This document shows positions 36,122 through 46,009 of a stretch of DNA of 64,000 nucleotides, one piece after another. This DNA is from Turritopsis dohrnii (taxonomy: Eukaryota; Cnidaria; Hydrozoa; Anthoathecata; Oceaniidae), in NCBI GenBank assembly GCA_027922465.2, contig BQMF02000022.1, positions 1,488,001-1,552,000 on the forward strand, in the 5' to 3' direction. The notes under the pieces are model-generated. The model had not been told where the DNA came from. It did no database searches and was given only the letters and a program-made list of their open reading frames with translations. The position numbers were made by a program, and so were the translations under genes. The stretch's first letter is position 1, and every line of letters starts with the position of its first letter.

Positions 36122-37903
36122 ATGATTGAATCGGTGAAAGGCATATCCTCTGTGCAGTACGAAGTGAGCAGTTCAGAAGAATGGACCAACCTGGCCACAA
36201 CGTACGAAACGTATCTTGGTAATGAAGACCGTTTTTACTCCTGTTCGTGTTACGATTTTCGAAGACATAGAGTATTATGCAAGCACTTCTTCGCCATTTT
36301 CCAATCAGGAAAAGCAAGTTTTCTCGACATCACTCCTCTGTTCCGCAATCACCCGTGGACTATCTTAGATGAACGAATATTTGCTTCAGCTCAAATAGAA
36401 TCGTCGAATCATTCAATATCATTGCCAATAATTGAAAACAGGTTAGTGGAGGATATCGAAGTCTCCAACGATAATGTAAGTAATGATTTTATCACTGGCA
36501 ATGAGTTTGATTTGAAGGAGGCATGCAGTATGGCATCAGCGAAAGAATCAAACTTAAAGGAAGAAAGTTCCATCAATCTTAAGTTGAGGAAGTCAAATTT
36601 GAAAACCAAGCAAATCCAGACAAGGGAAAAACTGAAGCGGCTCATTGACTTATCGTATATTATTAAAGAGGAAAGCCTGCTAGATGTCATAGATTCGTCT
36701 TTAGAAAACCTGATAAAGGAAACCCTTAAACAACTTAAGCCCTCCGACAGTAACTTAGTCGAAAGATCGTCGCCTAAAAAGGAAATCAAAATGAAGCGGA
36801 AGTTATCCATCAAAAATAGGCGACATCCCTATTCAGGAAGGGTTGGTGCTTTTGCAGAAATGATGCGAAAGCAGTACAGAGCACAAGTGGTGGTACCAAG
36901 AGCAGACATAGAAAAGCATGTTGAAGAGGAGGTAGTTAGCAATGAGAGTCAAAAGACTGAAAAAGTCGATAATGATGTCAGCATTATTAAGGTAATTTAC
37001 GTAATATATCTGCTTTTGTTTTGAATGAAATACTTCATTAATACACTCTTCAATATGGAATCTAAATTTCATAGGAGATAAAAGGGCGATCTGCTATCAA
37101 AAAGTACAGATTTAACGCTAAACTTAACATCGACATAGAGAAACAAATAAATGAAAATAAGGAATTGGAGGATGACACCATCAATCTCGCGCAGCTAGTT
37201 TTGCACCACCAATTTCCCTTAATCGAAGGATTAGAAGATACAGAGTTATGCATGAGAAATAAAGTCGTCATAAAAAATAGTAAATTGCAAATACTGTATG
37301 GTTCGGCGCATTGGATACTCATCAATGCTATAGGAGGTAACGAAGTTGACGTTTACGATTCACTGTTTACTGGAAACGTCAAAGATTCGTTCCTCCAACA
37401 GATTTGCGGCATCGTACAAGCGAAGACGGACACAATTAAATTAAACAACAAGCCGGTTCAACAGCAGGATAACGGGATAGATTGTGGAGTATTTTCCATT
37501 GCATTTGCTGTTGATATTCTTTACGGTATTAATTAAATTTAATTTTTTATACGTTTTTATGGCACCATCCAATACCGTCTTTGTTATTATAGGTAACGAT
37601 CCATGTGAAAAAGCATATAACTCCTCACGCATGCGCCACCACTTACTTGAATGCTTACGAAACAAACACTTTCTGCCATTTGAAGGGAAAAAGTTCGGTG
37701 AAGTCAGAAAGAGAATCAGGAGAGCGGAGGAAAAATGTTTGGAAAAACGCATTTATTGCATATGTAGACATTCAACATACTGTAATGAAAGTAACGAAAG
37801 GAAAGAAATGGTGGAATGTTCAAAATGCTTCCAATGGTACCACAAAATCTGCTTAAAAATGAAAGAGAGCCTATTCAAAATCGTTGAAAACTTAGACTGG
37901 TAA
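36122..37903 (+). CDS. TE-derived SWIM - Ulp1 protease - PHD protein
   Basis: Three exons: 36,122-36,991 (AAG|gtaatt), 37,075-37,525 (catag| to TACG|gtatta) and 37,593-37,903 (tatag|). Phases 0 and 1 agree; 543 residues. Exon 1 has a SWIM zinc finger (CSCYDFRRHRVLCKHFFAIF, C-x-C-x10-C-x-H) about 40 residues in, then a long charged region with a basic stretch. Exon 2 is a C48/Ulp1-type cysteine protease with all four active-site elements: SAHWILI (His), VYDSL (Asp), QQQDNG (Gln), DCGVF (Cys). Exon 3 starts a PHD finger (YCICR, ECSKC, WYHKIC), but the TAA stop falls just before the last Cys pair (CPLC in the same frame). This combination is known from Mutator/KDZ-like transposon genes. No transposase core is present upstream, so this is either a domesticated C-terminal half or a truncated copy. 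Confidence 0.75.
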
Positions 37904-38329
37904 TGTCCACTATGTAGTACATTATAGTTATTCTTACTTTTTATATTATCATGTTTTAAAAAGAAAAAGGAGCCTTTCTATTCAAAATTCATTCTCCTCA
38001 CTTACAGTTCTGTCAAAATAATTTAGCATTGCGCAATAGTAGTTGTTACTCGACACACACGGGTGCCCTGTTGTTTGCCCCCGCGCCGGCGCAAACAGCA
38101 TGTGAGCATTTAAGATCTTTAATGTCTATCTTGCTTTTAATGAACGAAATGTTTCTGTCTATCATTCTCAGACGGATATGAATTAACGACAACCGTGGAA
38201 TGTACACTTCACTTCGTTGCCAAAGCAGAATATACAAATATTCTTAGACAGCGTATCAGGCAATCAATGAACTTTAAGTTTTGAAAACGTGTTATATGAT
38301 AAAAAATATATTCCATATTAAGAAACATA
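37904..38329. other. No gene seen
   Basis: 3' flank of the SWIM/Ulp1/PHD gene. AT-rich apart from CCCGCGCCGGCGC at about 38,081. No element boundary was recognised. Confidence 0.4.
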
Positions 38330-38585
38330 AAATTAAAGTATGTTTCAAATGAACTTGCACAGTTTTTATAAATGCTTGGAAAAAAACGAGCTTTTTATAG
38401 AAAAGAGCAAAACAACTCAATTTTTTGTGAGATAAACTTCAATCTTTGATCGTTCAAAAGGCGAAATAATTTTTCGAAAAAGTATAATAGATTGCAAGAT
38501 ATAATCCTTTAAAGTCACTTAGGTCGCATGTTTCTCATGTTTACAAACTTGTTAGAATTTGATGAAAACCGGGGGTAATAGATTT
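38330..38585 (+). repeat. Outer long inverted repeat, left arm
   Basis: Matches the reverse complement of 46,010-46,395: TTTCAAATGAACTTGCACAG, TTTTTATAAATGCTT, ACGAGCTTTTTATAG, CAATCTTTGATCGTTCAAA, ATATAATCCTT, CTTAGGTCGCAT and CCGGGGGTAA occur in the same order. The ends are not sharp. Confidence 0.75.
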
Positions 38586-38913
38586 TGCAACTGCGAAGGT
38601 AATTAACATTTAATATAATTGGGAATACGTTAGATATAATGACTACGTGAGCATTTAACTTTGTACAGTGTGTTTCGTAATGTTGGAAATGGAAATTTTA
38701 AAGCTGCTTTTTGAAATGAATATAACGAATTTAAAAATAATTTTTACACCGTTGGAAAGCCATTATGAAGTACTTTCGGATAGTATGCTTTTGTGAAAAA
38801 TGAAAAACTGGTTCTTAAAAAAATAAGGAAAATGTCTTGGAAAAACGTAATTAAATGGTGGCCCATATATGACATACACGGAAATCTTTTAAATCAAGTT
38901 GGCGTTTTCATAA

Positions 38914-39391
38914 CTGTCGATTCGACACTTAATAACTGTCGATTCGACACTTATATTTTTCATAACTGTCGATTCGACACTTATATCATTCATAACTGTC
39001 GATTCGACACTTATATTTTTCATAACTGTCGATTCGACACTTATATTTTTCATAACTGTCGATTCGACACTTATAACTTTCATAACTGTCGATTCGACAC
39101 TTATACCATTCATAACTGTCGATTCGACACTTATAACTTTCTTAACTGTCGATTCGACACTTATAACTTTCATAACTGTCGATTCGACACTTATACCATC
39201 ATAACTGTTGATTCGACACTTATAACTTTCATGACTGTCGATTCGACACTTATAATTTTCATAACTGTCGATTCGACACTTATATTTTTCATAACTGTCG
39301 ATTCGACACTTATACCATTCATAACTGTCGATTCGACACTTATAAATTTCCTAACTGTCGATTCGACAGTTAATAACTGTCGATTCGACAT
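38914..39391 (+). repeat. Left array, 17 copies of TGTCGATTCGACA
   Basis: The period is 30 bp almost throughout. Each unit is CATAACTGTCGATTCGACAC followed by TTATA and 5 variable bases (TTTTT, TCATT, ACTTT, ACCAT). One unit has TGTTGATTCGACA. All copies are in the same orientation (central T). A 227-codon open frame across it is a by-product of the 30-bp period, not a gene. Confidence 0.95.
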
Positions 39392-39439
39392 TTATGAACA
39401 ACAATTTGAACCACGTGGTATCGTGCTATCTGCTGCAAT

Positions 39440-40694
39440 ATGGCGGGTGTTAGTAGCGACAGTACAGATAAGGTGAGGCAAAAACGATCCATTTTCCTTT
39501 TCATTTAATTTTATTTGTTCTTTGAAGCAACTAAGAAGTTATAGTTTCAAATGTTATTGTTTTTTATTAATTTTGGAAGGTTATATATTTAGTTTTTTGT
39601 TGTAGGTTTGTAATTTTCTCCTTGACAGAAAAGTAGATGCCACAGTCGTGGAAGAGTTTAGGAGACAAAAGGTATAGCTATACGTTTGAATTCAAACAAA
39701 CTTTAATTGCTTCCAAGCGACAATAAGATTCGCTCCTAAATTTTCATAATTTGAGCATGCTGTCTTATGTTTGTGTGGAAAAAGGGGGATGTTTCAAACA
39801 TGAAGGTTGTTGTTGTTGTTTGTGTGTGATATTATATGATGGGTATTTACATGAATGTACAAGATGAAATTATGTACTAGGTGCATTTTTCTTTTGGTAA
39901 TATTTGTATTGCATATATGTGTGTTTTGCTTTTTAAAAATCCAAAAACATTTTTCATATTTCATTTCAAATCAACATATTTCAGCATAAAACCTTCATCA
40001 ATCAAGTTTCTTTTTAAGTTACATATTTTCAATAATGTAAAGTCAATTTAGAATCATGTGCAAGTCTTTGTTAGTGATTTGTATATAATCAAAAATAGGT
40101 GAAAAGGCAAAAGTAGACAAAGTTTTCATTTCTTTTTAGATGGATGAGTTAGCAATATGTCATTGCACTGAAAAAGATTTGAGTGACCTTGGACTGCATG
40201 AAAGAAGGCATATTATAAGTCTTAAAGCCTACTGTTTATCGCAAAATGATCCAACAAGCTCTGAGGAAAAATCTTTAAAGGAGTTTTTGAAAGAATCCGG
40301 CAAAGAAAGAACTTTGGGATTCAATGAGAATAAAAAAAGAAAAACACTCAAAGATGTTACTTTATCAATTGGATGGATGCATTATGATGAAAAAAAGAAA
40401 AGATTCATACCTGTTAGAATGCAAAAAGGTGGTGGCACACTACCCAAGATCACTACTGGTGATGAAATTATTGAACATGGAAAAAATCTTTTTTATGGTG
40501 ATGGAAAATCTATATTTGGTTCAATCTCACAAATGTCTTTGAATCTAGGAAATTATAAAGGCGATGTTATTAACCTTGAAGGTTTCTACCTTGGTGAGTA
40601 TATTCAAAAGAACAGACTGTGCAAACCACGGCTTTATCTTTTGTCGAAACAAAAGTCATGGAAGGATATAATGAATTCACCACTAGAAGACTAG
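39440..40694 (+). CDS. SAM-domain accessory protein of the DDE element
   Basis: Three exons in phase 0: 39,440-39,472 (AAG|gtgagg), 39,606-39,671 (gtag| to AAAG|gtatag) and 40,140-40,694 (ttttag|). The 217-residue product joins MAGVSSDSTDK, VCNFLLDRKVDATVVEEFRR and MDELAICHCTEKDLSDLGLH... Residues ~12-65 have the hydrophobic spacing of a SAM domain (Ll.LTE.DL.eLGl..r..I..l). Residues ~95-215 form a second conserved module: IGWMHYDEKKKRFIPVRMQKGGGT, then GKNLFYGDGKSIFGS and LNLGNYKGD. I recall this GW-H...VR..GGGT...LFF..G.S..G pattern from large uncharacterised multi-copy families in corals and fish. Intact. Lies between the left array and the oppositely oriented integrase; a role in transposition is inferred. 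Possible AATAAA at about 41,075. Confidence 0.75.
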
Positions 40695-40699
40695 AATTT

Positions 40700-41520
40700 T
40701 CATATTAACCACCCAAGTAGTTGGGCTGTTTATGACATATGATTTCTTCTTCTGTTTACCTATTTGTAACAGTTTCAGGTAGTTTGTTTGGACTTTTGAC
40801 TTGTTTGTTTTTTGTTTCAAAAATTTTTGTGTTGAAGTTTTGAAGCCATTTCTTTTTATTCCAAACTTTTGATTCTGCCATTTGATATTTCTTTTGTACT
40901 GATGTTGATAGGCTTTTATTTTGTATATGAATTGAAGGAGGAAAGTATTTGTTCATAGATCTAACTCTGTTAGTATCTAACGGTTTTTGTTACATTTTTG
41001 TAATTTATCCTGTGCGTTGGAGCACTTAGTTTTAGAAAAAAGTTCTCGGATACATCAGGAATTTCAGTTGTCTAATAAAGCCTCATTCACTCGTTGTTTT
41101 ATTGATTCATTGTTCATTATCTAAACTATGCGATGTGAAATAAAATTTGGCGAGTCTCTTTTATCTGGACGATACCAAGTAAAAAGTGTTTCATGTTTTA
41201 CAAAGCCCAAAAATCCGTGAAATGATTGACAAGAGAGGAAATAAGTATGGGTCCTTTATTGGCAAGCTGATTGGTTGATAGAACAACTTCTGATTAACCA
41301 AACAGATTATGTCCTGAAGTCATTTTTATGGGGTTATGTTTAGTAGCATTTCGTTACTCATCATATTTGTAGAATAATTTCAGTAAAAAGTTTTCCGGAA
41401 ATATTCGCAAAAAAACAGAAAAAAACTATGTTCTCGAGTATTTAGTACAAGATCTATCACCCCAAAAGAATTCGCAAGCATCAATGTTTAGAGAGTAATG
41501 GAAAAGGTTAAAGTCAAAGT
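40700..41520. other. Inter-gene region of the DDE element
   Basis: 3' flank of the SAM-protein gene; no further exon seen. Confidence 0.45.
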
Positions 41521-41524
41521 TCTT

Positions 41525-41975
41525 ACCTAAAGTGTACAAATTTTCGGGTGGAGAAATTTTCGCGCATTTCACCGATTATGCTCGAATTCGCGAAATTAAG
41601 TCCTTGTGAAATTTTTGGAAAGCCTTAATTCGCATAAATAAATTTTTCTAACTTTTTAGTAAAATTCGTAAAAACTCGTAAAATTTCTATTTTTTTTAGG
41701 TTTTCGTGGGAGACTAAATTCGTGAAAAAAAAATCCCCGCGAATTGCAAATTTTTTGAGCTCGCGAAAATTTGTAAAGGTATTTAATTTGAAAACAACAA
41801 CCTAATTAAATATTCTCGCAAAATATTAATTTCGCGATTTTTTTGAATGTCGCTAAAATCAAATCTTCGCGAAGTAGTTTGTCCAAAGATTTCACGAGCA
41901 TTAATTTCAGCGAATTGGGCCGAAATTTGCCAAATGTAAATGAACTTAAGGGAAGCGAATAAAAAAATGGAACGT
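41525..41975. repeat. CGCGAAA-type motif array, copy 1
   Basis: Repeated TTCGCGAAATTAA, CGCGAAAATTTG, CTTCGCGAAG and related short palindromes in both orientations, spaced 20-40 bp. Same sequence type as 49.69-50.27 and 51.65-52.45 kb. Non-coding; probably a small non-autonomous transposon inserted between the converging genes of the DDE element. Confidence 0.6.
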
Positions 41976-42003
41976 TTTTAGCGAAGCATCTTATTTCCGT
42001 CAA

Positions 42004-42933
42004 TTATACATCAATTTCGTCAAGAAGCACTTCAAATAGTTCTTCTGCGTTTTTCAACTTAATTGGGAACGGCATACCGTGCACATCCATAACTAGTTTC
42101 GTAAAATGAAAAAATTCTTTCGGGCACCCAAAGTTCCTGGTCTCCGTGCAATGTTCTCGTGCTATCTTCAAATCACCTTGTTTCAATGGAAAATGGCAAT
42201 GCATCTCTCCCGATAAATTTGGTAATTGATATAAAACATCGGGTCGCCCCCCCGGACATTCACTAGTATGGACTTGCCTAATCCTGTGACTATTCCATAA
42301 TTTTTTTGTTTCATCAAGTTCTGTTTGTAGAATGGGTAAAAAGCAGAATCTGAAACAATGCAAATGTTGTTCAATACTTGGGTCAAATTTGGTTCTTTCT
42401 TCAATGTCCTTGCAGAAATTTATCCACCAGTTCATTCTGCTACGTCGAAAAAAGGACCACCAGGCTTCGATACGCTGATTACTTGTTGACTTTCCGTATT
42501 TGAAACTTTCCATTGCCGAGTGCGGATCTTGATGAGATCTTCTTAAAAATCTTTGTATACCTGCAATGACAACATTTTCTGAGCCACGGTCACTTCTTAT
42601 TTTCCTTGGAACCAATTGCAGTTCACTCAAACACTTAACAAAATAAGTTGCAACAACTTTTGGATCTTTATTCCTAGCATCTGCATTAAGCCATAAAATC
42701 TTTCGACTGTAGCCATCGATAGCACCATGAATAGAAATACCATATGGCTTCAACTTGTCATATCCGTCGATGTGCCAAGTGTAATTTGGGCCGAAGGAAC
42801 GATAAATACGACGTTTGAGTTTTCGACCTAAACGTGATTTAACGCCTTCAGGATCTATAGCTTTGAGCACCATTCTAACAGTTTCTCGGTCTACAATATA
42901 ACCATGTTTCCGTAATTTCTGGTGCATCATGCG

Positions 42934-42982
<49 letters not shown>

Positions 42983-43423
42983 CGATTTATTTCCAATTCC
43001 AAAATTTACATTGGTTCTTCTATTGGAAATGCGAAGTTGTGCGTATGTGTGAGCGAGTCAATATAAAAGTAAGGTTAAATTACAAAACTATTATTACTCT
43101 AACAATTTTTTTTTTTTTTTTTTTTTTACATATTTTGACTTAATATTCTTAATATTCTTGCGTATTGCATTCTTGCAATATCCAAAATTTGATGATGAAC
43201 CTTCCAGTTGTTCCATAACAAACACCATAACATTATTTAAAGGAGTTTTGTTTTTCCTCCTGAGGATCCTATGTATTTGCCTGACGGAAATAACACAACC
43301 ATGCGTAGTTTCAAGCAAGGAACAAATTTCACCATAAGAAAAACCACTTTCAAAGTATTGACGTATAAGGTTATCTCGTATTTCCATGAGGTTACTTAAG
43401 TAAACAAAGAAGATCATAAACAT
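42004..43423 (-). pseudogene. DDE integrase/transposase (rve-like), interrupted
   Basis: The N-terminal part (about 43,388-43,182) has a helix-turn-helix: MEIRDNLIRQYFESGFSYGE and RQIHRILRRKN. The core (42,933-42,004) reads RMMHQKLRKHGYIVDRETVR, then the catalytic triad in WHIDGYDK (Asp), RSDRGSEN (Asp) and NQRIEAWW (Glu), as in retroviral-integrase-like transposases, with a conserved C-terminal tail. Between GY and RMMH lies about 244 bp of foreign sequence ending in an (ATT)n tail, so the two parts are no longer one frame and no GT-AG intron rescues them. An upstream leucine run is just the (TAA)n tail translated. Converges with the SAM-protein gene. Confidence 0.8.
42934..43177 (-). mobile_element. 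Retroposed insert with (ATT)n tail in the integrase gene
   Basis: On the minus strand the insert runs from TGCAAGAATGC to GGAAATAAATCG followed by about 46 bp of ATT repeats. It also contains a ~21-base A run (T run at 43,107-43,128). ATAT flanks both sides, consistent with a short target duplication. Looks like a short SINE or truncated LINE; no match elsewhere in the window. Confidence 0.6.
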
Positions 43424-43503
43424 AAACCATATTGAAATTGCTTGTACAAATAATACGGTTGCCGACTATACCACGTGGATCATCAAACTACATGCAACAA
43501 CTA

Positions 43504-43672
43504 AGTGTCGAATCGACAGTTATTAAATGTCGAATCAACAGTTATTAAGTGTCGAATCGACTATTATTAAGTGTCGAATCGACAGTCATTAAATGTCGAA
43601 TCGACAGTTATGAAAGTTATAAGTGTCGCATCGACAGTTATGAAAGTAGTAAGTGTCGAATCGACAGTTATA
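43504..43672 (-). repeat. Right array, 7 inverted copies of the palindrome
   Basis: TGTCGAATCGACA (reverse complement of the left-array unit) occurs seven times, three with single changes (AATCAACA, AATCGACT, GCATCGACA). Spacing is 22-30 bp, less regular than on the left. Together with the left array it frames the element's two genes. Confidence 0.95.
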
Positions 43673-44147
43673 TAAAAATGCCAGCTCAATTTAAAAGATT
43701 TCCGGGTATGTCACATATGGGCCACGATAAGATGTGAATGAAAAGAAAACATTTTTTCAAACAATGACAGCAATTTGGAAAACAATAAACAAATTTAAGC
43801 TGTGTGTTCACGAAAAACGTTTAACTTTTATGTTTTAAAATATCAATTTGGGGGTCTCAGCGCAAACATAAAATTTATAAAAAATTTGAATGGATTCAGT
43901 GTTTTGAAACAATAAGCACGATGTAATTAAACTACATGTTAATCGACCATTAAAAATTTAATTACATTTTTCGATGACATTTTCCTTATTTTTTCAAAAC
44001 CCACTTTTTCATTTTTCACAAAAACATACTAGCCGAAGAGCTTGAAAATGGCTTTCCATTGATGTAAAAATTATTTTGAAATTCGGTATATTCATTTAAA
44101 AAAACAACTTTAAAATTTCCATTTCCAACATTAAGAAACACACTATA

Positions 44148-45875
44148 CAGGGTGGCCCAAAAAAAAGCCTACCCTGGTTTAAATAGCTAATTCAGCCAAA
44201 ATTATTTACATTGAAATTTTGATTCTTATACCATTCGAAAGAAAATTTTATAAGCTTTCTAAAAATATATGATACGTATCTTCAGCATTATTACTTTGCG
44301 AGAAAATCAAATTTTTATCTTTCACTCAAAGTAATTAAGATTTAAAGATCAATTAAAACACTTTCAAAATAGAAATTAATGATACGTTAAATTACAAAGT
44401 AATAAACACAACAAAGAAAACTAATAAAAAAGTAAAACTAAGGGTAATGTCCTTCTACGTGGTGTCCATTTCTTTGAATACACAACACAGATCTCCTTCT
44501 CATTTCTCTTATTGAGTTTTGGATAAATGGAGTTTGTGTGAGTTGTGTACATGCATCTTGAATTCTTCTTCTTAAATCAGCAAGGGTTGCTGCAGGTGTC
44601 TGGTAAACTTTGCCTTTCAGATAGCCCCAGAGGAAAAAATCAAGCGGGGTCAAGTCAGGAGAGCGTGCAGGCCATTCTGTATTCTGCCCAATAGCAATTA
44701 CATTTCTGCCAAAAATTTGACGCAGTCGATTGGTAACATTTCTTGTGCGGTGAGCTGGAGCTCCATCTTGGGCCCACCAAACAGAATTGAAAAGAACAGG
44801 ATAGAATCTCTGCAAATTTGGCAACGCAAACGTATCAACCATCTGTAAGTAGGACCTTCCATTAACGTTCCCATCAAAAAAGTAAGGCCCGACAAGTGTT
44901 CCGTTCCCGCAAATTCCTGCCCATACTGTCAGCTTACGACGATCACTTGATACGTCAAATTGAAATGCAGGGGGGTTACCTTTTTCTGCATACATTCGGA
45001 CGTTATGGTTATTTACCTGTCCATTTAAAGCAAATGATGCTTCGTCACCAATCACTAGGTTGTACAAAAACTTTGGATTATGGCATTGATTTTCAAACCA
45101 TTGGCAAAATCTGACTCTTCTCACAGAATCTCCTTGTTTTAGCTCATGCCGGACATGCATTTTGAAGGGATGCCACCTTAAATAATTTTGAACAATCCTC
45201 TGAAAAGTTGAACGGCTTACTGGAATTCCATTCCTCCGTGTACTTACTCTAGGATTGGCAACGAGAGCATTTCTTACAATATTCACATTCTGAGGCGTGC
45301 GAGAAGATCTACGTCGACCTGAATGTCCCCTATTCATGTTAAGACTTATACCATTTTGCTGATATTTTTGAATGTTCTTGTGTATCGTTTTCTTGCATGG
45401 GGCGGCACACCCGGGAAACCATTGGCGGAATGCTTCCCTTACAGCAATGTAGCTTTTTGTTTCATGATATTTTGTTACCACAAAGACTCGTTGCTCCACT
45501 GTCAACTGCATTTTCAACCTCTTTAACATGCAAAAACATTTGTTTGATTTTTTAAGTCAAAACATTTGACGGACACGTCATATTTCATTGTCCTTTTTAT
45601 TACTTTGTAATTTGTGTTTATTACTTTGTAATTTAACGTATCATTAATTTCTATTTTGAAAGTGTTTTAATTGATCTTTAAATCTTAATTACTTTGAGTG
45701 AAAGATAAAAATTTGATTTTCTCGCAAAGTAATAATGCTGAAGATACGTATCATATATTTTTAGAAAGCTTATAAAATTTTCTTTCGAATGGTATAAGAA
45801 TCAAAATTTCAATGTAAATATTTTTGGCTGAATTAGCTATTTAAACCAGGGTAGGCTTTTTTTTGGGCCACCCTG
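44148..45875. mobile_element. Tc1/mariner element with 263-bp inverted repeats
   Basis: Ends CAGGGTGGCCCAAAAAAAAG (44,148) and inverse (to 45,875), flanked by TA (44,146-44,147 and 45,876-45,877). Inverted repeats extend to 44,410 and 45,613 with very few mismatches, and the transposase frame is open, so this is a young copy. Its left TA is the same TA that bounded MITE copy 3. Confidence 0.95.
44438..45529 (-). CDS. Tc1/mariner-superfamily transposase
   Basis: 363 residues, uninterrupted. The N-terminus has a helix-turn-helix of the DUF4817 type (LTVEQRVFVVTKYHETKSY, FPGCAAPCKKTIHKN) followed by a second HTH region with RSTFQRIVQNYL. Catalytic acidic residues: VIGDEASF (first Asp), WWAQDGAPAHRT (second Asp) and ARSPDLTPLDFFLWG (third Asp); I count 36 residues between the second and third, so DDxD rather than DDE. 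WPARSPDLTPLDFFLWGYLK is a hallmark of the superfamily. The gene occupies nearly all of the space between the long inverted repeats. An upstream in-frame ATG pair (MLKRLKM) leaves the start ambiguous by six residues. Probably able to cut and paste by TA-targeted transposition. Confidence 0.95.
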   Translation of the reverse strand: MLKRLKMQLTVEQRVFVVTKYHETKSYIAVREAFRQWFPGCAAPCKKTIHKNIQKYQQNGISLNMNRGHSGRRRSSRTPQNVNIVRNALVANPRVSTRRNGIPVSRSTFQRIVQNYLRWHPFKMHVRHELKQGDSVRRVRFCQWFENQCHNPKFLYNLVIGDEASFALNGQVNNHNVRMYAEKGNPPAFQFDVSSDRRKLTVWAGICGNGTLVGPYFFDGNVNGRSYLQMVDTFALPNLQRFYPVLFNSVWWAQDGAPAHRTRNVTNRLRQIFGRNVIAIGQNTEWPARSPDLTPLDFFLWGYLKGKVYQTPAATLADLRRRIQDACTQLTQTPFIQNSIREMRRRSVLCIQRNGHHVEGHYP

Positions 45876-46009
45876 TATATGTTATTGCATTCCTTGTCTC
45901 GATACGGTGTACTGTAAAAGTACCCTTTGGGGTTACTATAAAAATTTATGACTTATGCACAGGAAGTTTAATTGTGTAATTGTTCTGTTGAATAGAGCCG
46001 TTTTGTGGA

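Larger units (their letters stand above)
38859..43724. mobile_element. DDE-integrase element with SAM-protein gene and palindrome arrays
   Basis: Inverted ends: TGGCCCATATATGACATA...GGAAATCTTTTAAAT at 38,859 and its reverse complement ending at 43,724 (about 45 bp, a few mismatches). Just inside each end is an array of the palindrome TGTCGATTCGACA: 17 units left (38,914-39,391) and 7 inverted units right (43,504-43,672). Between them two genes converge: a spliced SAM-domain protein (+) and a DDE integrase (-). The integrase recalls the rve-like 'integrase core' family abundant in fish and cnidarians, perhaps the group called IS3EU, but I cannot verify this. It is inserted in a mariner-type MITE. 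No clear target duplication. Confidence 0.8.
38666..44145. mobile_element. Mariner-type MITE, copy 3, split by a DDE element
   Basis: The left arm (38,666-38,857) and right arm (43,726-44,145) are the CAGTGTGTTTCGTAATG-ended MITE seen at 21.5 and 25.0 kb, flanked by TA (38,664-38,665 and 44,146-44,147). Comparison with copies 1 and 2 places the insertion of the DDE element at AATGGT / CGATTAAG of the MITE, with loss of a few bases. The right tip has CACTA instead of CACTG, next to a later mariner insertion. Confidence 0.85.

Noticed and set aside
38914..39391. CRISPR-like array (30-bp regular repeats)
   Set aside because: The repeats are nearly uniform with only about 5 variable bases between them, the host is eukaryotic, and an inverted matching array lies at the other end of a transposon.
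38793..39476. 227-codon and antisense 94- and 66-codon frames across the palindrome array, giving repeats like TVDSTLI/ISVESTV
   Set aside because: A 30-bp period without stop codons is automatically open in some frames; the repeats are DNA-level transposon-end motifs.
42940..43002. Poly-leucine leader on the integrase
   Set aside because: It is the translated (TAA)n microsatellite of an inserted retroposon; homology to integrases starts at RMMHQ.
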